Counted from the stretch's first letter, positions 7,468-13,509 are shown. The stretch: 13,661 nucleotides of DNA from VMEP01 sp964414265 (GCA_964414265.1 CAYPVT010000019.1:1-13661); one strand, 5' to 3'. A program made the numbers and translations. Notes: generated by a model not told the origin, from the letters alone.

Positions 7468-8064
7468 TTATTTCTTGACCTGAATCGCGGAGACCAATTC
7501 GCGAATCTTGTCCTTTACCGTCGGGTCGATGTTGCCGGCGTTCTGAACCCAGATGGTAAAGCCAAGAGTTTTCTCCTGCTTCCCGTCACTGTCGACAAAC
7601 GAGCCACCAGTTGGCATCGGGATGTCGAAGTGATAGAACGAAACGAAGAACGTCCCGTGCTGAAGTGGCACTTCACAATCTCGAATGACCCCCTTCTCGT
7701 TGACTGCGGATGGTGCTGCTTCTTCGCGACACGTAATCTTCCCATAGCCGAGGCCGTCGGACATCGCACCGTAAACCACCTTCTCTATCGCCTCTGGTGC
7801 GACCATTTTGGTGCGCCATAGGACAACGGTCCAGTAGGTCTTGTCCTTCTGGATGCACACGGGGAAACGGAAAACATTGACCCCTTCTTTCGGAAGTACT
7901 TGGTTTTTTGTAGAGCATTTCAGGTCCCAAGAGAACCCAAAGAAACTCCGCTGATTGCCAAGGTCGATGGTCCAGCCATAACTGTCGAGAAGAAATGGCT
8001 TCACCTCGACTGCCGAGGCGACAGACCAGAAAGCGCAAAGCAAAGCGAAAATAGTCTTTTTCAC
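7468..8064 (-). CDS. small secreted protein of unknown function (G+C-rich cassette 2)
   Basis: A 198-residue exported protein not matched to a known family. A classical signal peptide occupies residues 1-18 (basic MKK, hydrophobic core, cleavage after ASA). The mature part is moderately acidic, rich in aromatic residues and has four Cys (in DLKCSTK, FPVCIQK, KITCREE and IRDCEVP), which could form two disulfides. The gene is G+C-rich (34 of 60 bases G or C at 7561-7620, against 22 of 60 at 6721-6780 in the adjacent operon). The start is GTG, fixed by a strong AAGGAGA Shine-Dalgarno 7 nt upstream and by the signal peptide. It has its own promoter and terminator, so it is probably a single-gene, strongly expressed unit. 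Codon usage unlike its neighbours suggests acquisition or a distinct selection regime. Confidence 0.85.
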   Translation of the reverse strand: MKKTIFALLCAFWSVASAVEVKPFLLDSYGWTIDLGNQRSFFGFSWDLKCSTKNQVLPKEGVNVFRFPVCIQKDKTYWTVVLWRTKMVAPEAIEKVVYGAMSDGLGYGKITCREEAAPSAVNEKGVIRDCEVPLQHGTFFVSFYHFDIPMPTGGSFVDSDGKQEKTLGFTIWVQNAGNIDPTVKDKIRELVSAIQVKK

Positions 8065-8071
8065 GGCTGTC

Positions 8072-8078
8072 TCTCCTT
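8072..8078 (-). promoter_or_regulatory. Shine-Dalgarno site fixing the GTG start at 8064
   Basis: AAGGAGA on the minus strand, 7 nt before the GTG. It is close to the full anti-SD complement and contrasts with the AT-rich genes here, most of which have none. A small hairpin (GCGG/CCGC, 8100-8103 with 8110-8113) lies upstream in the leader. Confidence 0.85.
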
Positions 8079-8128
8079 AAAAAATCTTTATGTCAAAAAG
8101 CGGAATTTACCGCACAAAGCTATTTTCA

Positions 8129-8156
8129 ATAATACATGAAATGCGCATTTTGTCAA
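8129..8156 (-). promoter_or_regulatory. near-consensus sigma70 promoter of the 7468-8064 gene
   Basis: TTGACA (8151-8156) and TATTAT (8129-8134) are spaced 16 bp apart on the minus strand. The -35 is perfect and the -10 differs at one base. There are 64 nt between the -10 box and the start codon, the same as in the 8262-8741 cassette. Confidence 0.8.
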
Positions 8157-8211
8157 ACACGTCCTTTAAGAATAAGTCGTAAATAAAATAAATACTACGT
8201 GCATCTAAAAT

Positions 8212-8236
8212 AAAAAAAGGGGGGCTTTCGCCCCCC
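8212..8236 (-). terminator. intrinsic terminator of the 8262-8741 gene
   Basis: A perfect 7-bp G+C hairpin (8219-8225 with 8230-8236) closed on the minus strand by a GAAA tetraloop (GNRA class) and followed by seven Ts (complement of 8212-8218). It starts 25 nt after the TAG stop. Confidence 0.96.
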
Positions 8237-8261
8237 CTGTTTCTTCTTGCCGTTGAGCCGG

Positions 8262-8741
8262 CTACATCTTCCAGAGCTTCTGGATGTTCGTGGCCACGGC
8301 GTTTTCACGCAAAAACGAGTTCATGTTGCAGGCCAGTGCGCCGACTTGCTTCAGAATCAGCTTGTCGCGCGCGTCTTCGGCGCCGTTCGGAACATAGACC
8401 CCGCGATAACTCTTGGACGCCGCGCTGACATCGAAGGACTTGACCTTGCAGTTCTTGTCCATCTTCGCGAAGTACTCGTACGACAGCGAAACGAGCGCGT
8501 CGCGGTACTCCTGCCCGCCTGACGTCCACATCGCTTCGGTGATGACCTGCCCGACCATGGCGTTTTCGGTTCCAGCGTCAACGCACATCGCAGCTTTCTT
8601 GGACGTAGCCTTCTTGACGGTGGCTTCGCTTGCGGAAACCTGCTTCTTGGCCGGTTGCGCTGCGGTAGCCGTGGTGGCAAAAAGGAATGCGCCCATCGCC
8701 AGCGAAATCAACTGCAAAAACAGCTTTTTCGTGCTTTTCAT
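8262..8741 (-). CDS. small secreted Lys/Ala-rich protein of unknown function (G+C-rich cassette 1)
   Basis: A 159-residue exported protein not assigned to a family. The N-terminus is a textbook signal peptide: MKSTKK, a hydrophobic core and an ATATAA cleavage region near residue 28. A Lys/Ala/Ser-rich linker (about 29-50) precedes a compact domain with three Cys (in AAMCVDAG, DKNCKVK and ALACNMN). The end is LWKM. G+C is about 59 percent over 8281-8400 (71 of 120 bases), far above the adjacent operons, and codons such as GCG, CGC and CTG are frequent. The ATG is preceded by AGAGGAG at 6 nt and GCC directly before the start. It is insulated by its own promoter and terminator. It lies downstream of the TOMM-like operon but should be transcribed independently. 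Long opposite-strand frames here are G+C shadows. Confidence 0.85.
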   Translation of the reverse strand: MKSTKKLFLQLISLAMGAFLFATTATAAQPAKKQVSASEATVKKATSKKAAMCVDAGTENAMVGQVITEAMWTSGGQEYRDALVSLSYEYFAKMDKNCKVKSFDVSAASKSYRGVYVPNGAEDARDKLILKQVGALACNMNSFLRENAVATNIQKLWKM

Positions 8742-8747
8742 GGCTTG

Positions 8748-8754
8748 CTCCTCT
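8748..8754 (-). promoter_or_regulatory. Shine-Dalgarno site of the 8262-8741 gene
   Basis: AGAGGAG on the minus strand with a 6-nt spacer to the ATG at 8741. Confidence 0.85.
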
Positions 8755-8805
8755 GTTTGATTGAATGTACGAATCGTTGTCCCGGAAACTCCGAAACATT
8801 TTTAA

Positions 8806-8833
8806 ATCATACAGATAATTTAATTTTTGTCAA
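8806..8833 (-). promoter_or_regulatory. near-consensus sigma70 promoter of the 8262-8741 gene
   Basis: TTGACA (8828-8833) and TATGAT (8806-8811) with a 16-bp spacer on the minus strand. There are 64 nt from the -10 box to the start codon. No convincing terminator of the upstream operon is seen between 8834 and 8880, so read-through from that operon remains possible. Confidence 0.82.
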
Positions 8834-8880
8834 GGGCGATGTTCTCTCTAATATTTTCAGACTCAACCATTGCCTTAGAC

Positions 8881-9870
8881 TTAAAACTCTTTAACCTTAA
8901 TCGTACGAACAATAACACGAACAGTTTTTGAGTCTCTTCTACCACTATAAGCGTTTGAGCAAGTTAGGGTGAAATCGGTGTTTTCTTGAAGTTTACTTGT
9001 TGGATAATCAAAGGCTGGTCCTCCTACATATCTATCGGTTTCTTTTTTGTTATATACACCAACTCCAACAAGTGTACATCCCGTTGCTCCACTGACAGAG
9101 TAGCTTACAGTAGATCTTGTATTTGCGAAAATTGGGTTGGGAGATGCTGTAAGTGTCCACTCTGAAGCTTCTGTCCAAAGTTCACCTTCTCCTGCTGGGG
9201 TTGATGTTGTTGCTGGGGCAACATATGGACAGTCTGCTGGACAATTTGAATTATTTTCTTTTGGATCACAAACTCCATTGCCTTTAGGTGCTGGGCAAGT
9301 CGTACAATTTAAATCAGAAGGTGTAACCGCTGTACAGACACCAGTACATCCAATTATTCCATTTGCTTTTTGACCACAGCTATTTGGCGTGGACTGACAA
9401 GCTACTCCATATCCCGAAATAACTGGTGGAGCAGTTTTCTCGCTACAAGTTCCATCGCAACCTATTGTGCCTTGGTTTGATTGACCGCAAACACTCGTTG
9501 CTAAACATACTTTTCCGAAATTGGAAGGTACAAATGGAGCAGAGGCGCTACAACCACCACCGCACACAATAGTTCCTTGGTTTGTTCCACAAGCACTTGA
9601 TGCAGTACAAGCCCCACCAAAGCTGGGAATATCATGGTAATCACCAGACTCACAAGACGCCGGTATTATTTCCCCGCCACCCACCCCTTTAGGAGAGGTA
9701 GAAGTAAAACCAACCTCTAGTGACCCTGTGGCTATTTTATTTTTTGTATTAGAAATATTTTCTCCCGCACCAAAAACAAATAACACACCGACAAAAAAGA
9801 CGAGCAAGAACAATCTCCTTTTAATTTCTCTGGGAAAATAAGCATATTTATTTATCGTCATTGTTTTCAT
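8881..9870 (-). CDS. secreted Cys-rich repeat protein with Ig-like C-terminus (paralogue B), last gene of the TOMM-like operon
   Basis: A 329-residue exported protein from the ATG at 9870; a TTG at 9888 is a weaker alternative. A basic N-terminus (REIKRR) and hydrophobic segment form a signal/anchor. Three Cys-rich units follow (C88/94/103/107, C122/128/138/142, C158/165/175/179), then a Cys segment ending NCPADC preceded by GNGVCDPKE, then a Thr/Pro/Gly linker and an Ig-like C-terminus with one Cys pair. It is the paralogue of the protein encoded at 3659-4696: C-terminal regions are clearly homologous and the middle 225 bp is almost identical. It lacks the Gly/Ala tract of paralogue A. It follows the TPR gene by 45 bp. 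Surface structural protein is the default reading; being the target of the operon's YcaO/SagB enzymes is a hypothesis only. Confidence 0.85.
   Translation of the reverse strand: MKTMTINKYAYFPREIKRRLFLLVFFVGVLFVFGAGENISNTKNKIATGSLEVGFTSTSPKGVGGGEIIPASCESGDYHDIPSFGGACTASSACGTNQGTIVCGGGCSASAPFVPSNFGKVCLATSVCGQSNQGTIGCDGTCSEKTAPPVISGYGVACQSTPNSCGQKANGIIGCTGVCTAVTPSDLNCTTCPAPKGNGVCDPKENNSNCPADCPYVAPATTSTPAGEGELWTEASEWTLTASPNPIFANTRSTVSYSVSGATGCTLVGVGVYNKKETDRYVGGPAFDYPTSKLQENTDFTLTCSNAYSGRRDSKTVRVIVRTIKVKEF
9304..9528. repeat. copy B of a 225-bp near-identical repeat
   Basis: Partner of 4055-4279. The same reading frame is preserved, and it encodes Cys-rich units 2 and 3 of paralogue B. The differences are at 9494 (a Ser codon here against Asn in copy A) and 9523 (silent). 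Confidence 0.97.
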
Positions 9871-9915
9871 GATATCACGCAAAACCAAACCATAAACTTA
9901 AACTTATCCACTTTT

Positions 9916-10716
9916 TTAATTTTCACTATCGCCTATCAAATCAATATTCCTCTTTATTGATTCCCTCATTGCACTAAGGCCGTCGCTGTAAATTTCTGGA
10001 TTATTACCTGGATATGCCGCTCCCCACTCGTCGACATTCATACTTTCTGCAATATACAAAGCTTTTGTTAGCACATCTCTTGCTTCATTTTTTTGCCCAA
10101 GATTAAGTAACGCCACCCCCTTTGAGTTCAGCAACCAAACACTGTCGGGATAATATTTTAAACCGTTGTCAGCAGTAGCAAGAACTTTTTTATAATCACC
10201 CACCCTAAAATAAACCCAAGCTAAATCGTTATACCCTGCCCAACTCTCTTTATTCCATTTAAGAAATTCAAGAAAATCACTCTCCGCCTCTTCTAATTTA
10301 TTATCATACCCATTAATAAGACCTCTAACGTAATGGGAACGCTTGAAGTCTGGATATAACTCAATTTCTTTGTTAATTTCATATCTTGCTCTAGAAAGTT
10401 CGTTTTTTATGAAATAAAGACGAGCCATCTGATAATGAAGGCTCTTTAGTGAATCGTTAAGCGACAGCGCTTTTTTATAATACTCTTCACTTTTACCCAA
10501 ATCGTAAGCTCCTCCCCCGAAGTAATAATTGCCAATATCGAAAAATAATTTTGCATCATCTTGATTCAAGACAACAGAAATACTGTCACAGTGAAGGTTT
10601 TTCCAAATTACCCACGAGAGATTATCCCGAAAAACAAACAAAGAAATAACACTCAACATAAGAACAAAAAATGTCCGTAAAAAATAAAGTTTTGTTTTTA
10701 TTTTTAATTTATTCAT
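9916..10716 (-). CDS. membrane-anchored tetratricopeptide (TPR) repeat protein
   Basis: A 266-residue protein with one N-terminal transmembrane helix (about 14-30) and a helical repeat domain. About five TPR units can be laid out between residues 56 and 225. Examples are the YYKKALSLNDSLKSLHYQMA junction, ARYEINKEIELYPDFKRSHY, LEEAESDFLEFLKWNKESWA and LLNLGQKNEARDVLTKALYI, with the usual small residue at position 8, Ala/Gly at 20 and Pro at the turn. TPR arrays are protein-binding scaffolds; here the domain probably lies outside the membrane. It is the third gene of the operon, 31 bp after ycaO. A GGGAG 12 nt before the ATG is at most a weak ribosome site. It may link the modification enzymes or the exported product to the envelope. 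Confidence 0.85.
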   Translation of the reverse strand: MNKLKIKTKLYFLRTFFVLMLSVISLFVFRDNLSWVIWKNLHCDSISVVLNQDDAKLFFDIGNYYFGGGAYDLGKSEEYYKKALSLNDSLKSLHYQMARLYFIKNELSRARYEINKEIELYPDFKRSHYVRGLINGYDNKLEEAESDFLEFLKWNKESWAGYNDLAWVYFRVGDYKKVLATADNGLKYYPDSVWLLNSKGVALLNLGQKNEARDVLTKALYIAESMNVDEWGAAYPGNNPEIYSDGLSAMRESIKRNIDLIGDSEN

Positions 10717-10747
10717 TTAACCAAAAAACTCCCGTATATCTATATTA

Positions 10748-12205
10748 CTACGGAAATGGGTGTGGGTATGGATTTAATTTGAAATTTTCAACGCCTTTAT
10801 AACGGGCAAATTGTTTTAACCTGTCACTATCAAAAGTTCCGTATTTTTCCACCAAAAACAACGGGAAGCAAAAAGGTATGAATGACTGTGCCACACGAAA
10901 CCCTAATTTATCCATTGCTTTATTTTTAGGGAAATAAATAAGAGGGGCATACTCGCTTCCCAGTTTAGTAAAAATATTTTTTAAAATATTTAATTCATCT
11001 CCTTCACTTAAAGTATTCGCGCTATTATTCACATAATTAATCACATCACCAGAAACAAACCACCTAAAAAGTTTAACCCACTCCTCGCCTTGCCACATCG
11101 TTATTCTTTTGTCTCTATCGATATCACTTATAAATGGAGTAAAATTATCAACCCCAACCTCTGCTTGGTCCCTATCAAGATTAGCGACACATTGTTGGGC
11201 TTCTTCTAGTGCTTTTCTGACTGCAGAATGCAAATCAACACCAGCACCACCGGATACAGCAAAAGATTTTTTATTTAAATTATTCTTTCCAACAACGACA
11301 CACGCTGAAGGGATGCCCATGTTAGTTGTTGTCTCTAAGACATAGGTATCAACACCAATACTCTTAAAATCTTTTATATATAAAAACAGATCCTCAGGTA
11401 GTGACTCATTTGCAATAACCTTTGGCGCGATTTGCGTCAACCAATGCACCAAAAAAGAATCTCTTTCTATGTATTCCAATATTGAATTTTTAATAACATC
11501 CTCCCTAGAAAAACCCCCAGCCGAACCGCTTGTGGTTGGGTTCATGGTTATTATATTTTTTTTACGTCTCCACGAAGTAAGACTTTTTGGTATTAAAGCA
11601 ATCTCGTTTGTTAAAAAATTAAACCCCCTTACCCATTCTATTGCTTGATTATCGTCTACCCTCAACTCCTTAAACAGCTCTTTTTGTTGTGGTAAAAATC
11701 TATGATATACAGGCGGGTAAAAAATGTTTTTGTGTTTTATTTTTAATTCACTAAAAGAACCGATAATAAAATCACTCTTTTCGTCGTAAAGCCCAGAAAC
11801 GACCCTCTCTATTAATTCCCCTATTGCCTTAGAAAGAGCTGTGTCGCTATTCTTATGATGCCCAGTACTTTTTACTAAAAGTTCTTCTCCGTTTAAAAGA
11901 CGAGTACCGTATATCTTTATATTCCAATAAGAAGCTGTATTTAGTTTACTAACAGCAGACAACATCTTATTTCTATTCAAGAAATTAATAATTATGTCGT
12001 ACGCTGGGCTATGGTCGTGGGGATATTTAATATAAACATCCTTAAACCATGAAACCTTTAAGAACAAAGACAACAAGAAAAGATGAAACTTATCACCAAC
12101 ACCAAGTGGTAATTTCCACGGTCCGTTTTTTTGCATTTGGCGAATATCGTCAACGTAATCTTTTGCTAAAATATATCCAGGCGAATTAAATAATTTATTT
12201 TCCAT
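10748..12205 (-). CDS. YcaO-domain azoline-forming cyclodehydratase (TOMM/LAP type)
   Basis: An ATP-dependent YcaO enzyme, 485 residues from the ATG at 12205. YcaO proteins activate peptide backbone amides by phosphorylation; the azoline-forming class turns Cys, Ser or Thr into thiazolines or oxazolines. All three ATP-site motifs are present: ALSKAIGELIER (123-134), SGSAGG followed by ILEYIERD (226-231 and 242-249), and SGGAGVD followed by ALEEAQQ (318-324 and 332-338). The C-terminus is PYPHPFP, the Pro-rich tail typical of heterocycle-forming YcaOs. About 120 N-terminal residues precede the first motif and do not look like an E1/ThiF domain. The ATG lies 4 nt after the sagB stop; a GTG at 12241 would overlap sagB by 32 nt. 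Thioamide formation is less likely because no TfuA partner is seen. Confidence 0.9.
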   Translation of the reverse strand: MENKLFNSPGYILAKDYVDDIRQMQKNGPWKLPLGVGDKFHLFLLSLFLKVSWFKDVYIKYPHDHSPAYDIIINFLNRNKMLSAVSKLNTASYWNIKIYGTRLLNGEELLVKSTGHHKNSDTALSKAIGELIERVVSGLYDEKSDFIIGSFSELKIKHKNIFYPPVYHRFLPQQKELFKELRVDDNQAIEWVRGFNFLTNEIALIPKSLTSWRRKKNIITMNPTTSGSAGGFSREDVIKNSILEYIERDSFLVHWLTQIAPKVIANESLPEDLFLYIKDFKSIGVDTYVLETTTNMGIPSACVVVGKNNLNKKSFAVSGGAGVDLHSAVRKALEEAQQCVANLDRDQAEVGVDNFTPFISDIDRDKRITMWQGEEWVKLFRWFVSGDVINYVNNSANTLSEGDELNILKNIFTKLGSEYAPLIYFPKNKAMDKLGFRVAQSFIPFCFPLFLVEKYGTFDSDRLKQFARYKGVENFKLNPYPHPFP

Positions 12206-12209
12206 AAAA

Positions 12210-12941
12210 CTAAAAAGATATCGTGTAAACCAAACTCTCACTGCTACCGTCTAGTTTAAGTAAATACTCTACCCTTATATCGTTGGACGACCCGTTTGGG
12301 ATAAAAGTTAAACCATTCTCAACCCCAGACAACAATATATTCTGCCCAATATGCCCTGCTTCTAGTAAAATGTAGCGATAACCCCGACTTCCATATTTAC
12401 GTGTGGCACGATCAAAAACACTAGTCAAACAAATCATCCCAAAGCCACCAACTGCCCATTTATCACTTTGGTAGAAAAGTATCTCATCGGAAGAAAAACT
12501 TCTTCGCTCAACCAACTCAAGACTATGGGCTTGAAGGTCATAGTGATACACGCCGGATTCTAATCCTTCTATATTTTTAAATAAAATTAAATACAACTCG
12601 ACTGAATACCTTGCCCCACCAGAAGGTGCTGTTCTATGAATTGTTCCGTCTTTTCTTTTTATTTCTCCACAAGCACACTTTAATATTTTTGATATTTTCT
12701 CTATGGTAACTATATTTTCTGGTAACGACTTGCGGTCGGACGATCTTTTTTGTAAAAGATTAAATAATTCAGTATTAAAATTATCACTAAGTTTTATCGG
12801 GTCAAAAAATGGAATTTTCTTATACTCTGTGGTTTTCCAACTTATCGGCCATTTTGTTATATCAGCAGGGATTTTTATTAAACCACCCTCTGTTTTATCT
12901 TTAGTTGACCTGTGAAAAAATTTATATAGAAATGGGTTCAT
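12210..12941 (-). CDS. SagB-type FMN-dependent azoline dehydrogenase
   Basis: A 243-residue nitroreductase-fold protein of the SagB/ThcOx family, which oxidises thiazolines and oxazolines to the aromatic azoles using FMN. Signatures: QKRSSDRKSL (64-73), an FMN-phosphate-contacting region; RTAPSGGARYSVELY (103-117), the family's most diagnostic segment; GVYHYD (130-135); and RKYGSRGYRYILLEAGH (181-197). The K182-Y183 pair in the last one corresponds to the Lys-Tyr reported as important in McbC/BcerB-type dehydrogenases. It is the first gene of the operon and is directly followed by ycaO, which supports the TOMM role over a generic nitroreductase role. No Shine-Dalgarno precedes the ATG, and the predicted transcription start is within a few bases of it. 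Confidence 0.9.
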   Translation of the reverse strand: MNPFLYKFFHRSTKDKTEGGLIKIPADITKWPISWKTTEYKKIPFFDPIKLSDNFNTELFNLLQKRSSDRKSLPENIVTIEKISKILKCACGEIKRKDGTIHRTAPSGGARYSVELYLILFKNIEGLESGVYHYDLQAHSLELVERRSFSSDEILFYQSDKWAVGGFGMICLTSVFDRATRKYGSRGYRYILLEAGHIGQNILLSGVENGLTFIPNGSSNDIRVEYLLKLDGSSESLVYTISF

Positions 12942-12950
12942 TGCGTGCTC

Positions 12951-12980
12951 ATAATACTACATACACAAGCCTTCAGACAA
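12951..12980 (-). promoter_or_regulatory. candidate promoter of the sagB-ycaO-TPR-Cys-rich operon
   Basis: TTGTCT (12975-12980) and TATTAT (12951-12956) are 18 bp apart on the minus strand. The -10 box ends 9 nt before the ATG at 12941, which predicts a leader of only a few bases. It sits between the upstream terminator hairpin (ending at 12996) and the gene, the only space available for a promoter. Confidence 0.5.
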
Positions 12981-12985
12981 TTTAT

Positions 12986-13026
12986 TAAAAACAAAGTGGG
13001 GCGGGTATTAAATATACCCGCCCCAC
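12986..13026 (-). terminator. intrinsic terminator of the 13056-13505 gene
   Basis: A perfect 13-bp inverted repeat (12996-13008 with 13014-13026) around a 5-nt loop, followed on the minus strand by a T-rich run (12986-12995). It begins 29 nt after the stop codon and isolates this gene from the TOMM-like operon. Confidence 0.95.
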
Positions 13027-13055
13027 GGAAAATTCTGAAACATGTACTTTCCTCG

Positions 13056-13505
13056 CTACTTGACTACCTTCTTGAAAACACCGTTGTTGCGGCCGCCGGA
13101 AGAGTCGTGGTACTTGGCCCAAAGGGTGTCTCCGTGATACTCGAAAACACAAGTACCTCCCCTTGCCTTGCTACAAAGCCAGGAGAGCTTGTCCCCGCTG
13201 ATTTCAGCCCCCTCAAACGGCCACGGCTTTGGGGAATCGCTCGCCCCATACGAACCACTGGAGATGCAGTTTGCGCCAACTTCGCTTACATGGAGACGCA
13301 TCTCGCCATAGTTGCCGTAGTCCCACTTGCCCACCCAGACTCCAGCGAAGGCGGCGCAATTCTCCGGAACAACGACCCCCACTGCCGGCTTGGCAGCATC
13401 ACCCCCGCTCTCGCTGGCAACAAGTGCCGTCTGAGCAAAAGAGGCCCCGCTAAAGAAACCGCCGAGCAGAAAACCCAACATCAAGAACATCTTGATAATC
13501 TTCAT
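13056..13505 (-). CDS. small secreted protein of unknown function (G+C-rich cassette 3)
   Basis: A 149-residue exported protein without a recognised family. A signal peptide covers residues 1-24 (cleavage after ASFA). The mature domain starts around NCAAFAGVWVGKWDYG and has alternating short beta-type segments (EMRLHVSEV, KLSWLCS, TCVFEYHG, TLWAKYHD), which suggests a small beta-barrel or lipocalin-like fold. Four Cys are spaced for two disulfides. The W-x-G-x-W plus final G-x-F-K-K-V pattern resembles small extracellular beta-barrel domains, but this is only an impression. G+C is high (32 of 60 bases at 13141-13200). The ATG has GGAGGG 4 nt upstream and GCC directly before it. It has its own promoter and terminator, matching the other two cassettes. 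The long plus-strand frame across it is a shadow. Confidence 0.85.
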   Translation of the reverse strand: MKIIKMFLMLGFLLGGFFSGASFAQTALVASESGGDAAKPAVGVVVPENCAAFAGVWVGKWDYGNYGEMRLHVSEVGANCISSGSYGASDSPKPWPFEGAEISGDKLSWLCSKARGGTCVFEYHGDTLWAKYHDSSGGRNNGVFKKVVK

Positions 13506-13509
13506 GGCA

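Noticed and set aside
7515..8139. Alternative frames opposite or within the 7468-8064 gene
   Set aside because: They lack initiation signals and have Arg/Ser/Pro-rich shadow composition; the 198-residue frame has a clear signal peptide and cassette signals.
8820..8870. A 16-codon minus-strand frame after the Cys-rich paralogue B, considered as a TOMM precursor
   Set aside because: It has no Shine-Dalgarno and no Cys, contains one Ser and no Thr, and it runs through the -35 box of the next cassette's promoter.
8247..8894. Several overlapping frames on both strands around the 8262-8741 gene
   Set aside because: All are consequences of high G+C with few stops. Only the 159-residue minus frame has a signal peptide, a Shine-Dalgarno and matched promoter and terminator.
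3659..9870. The shared 225-bp segments as a CRISPR array or insertion sequence
   Set aside because: There are only two copies, both in frame within homologous coding genes, without spacers, terminal inverted repeats or transposase.
10748..12205. YcaO as a ribosomal S12 methylthiotransferase accessory or a thioamide-forming enzyme
   Set aside because: The Pro-rich PHPFP tail and the adjoining SagB-type dehydrogenase fit azoline/azole formation; no TfuA or RimO-type neighbour is present. This remains a judgement from context.
88..12941. TGA recoding to glycine, as in Gracilibacteria/Absconditabacteria
   Set aside because: With that code, genes read with the standard table would be broken at many in-frame TGAs. 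Here all proteins, including metG and ycaO, are full length without any.
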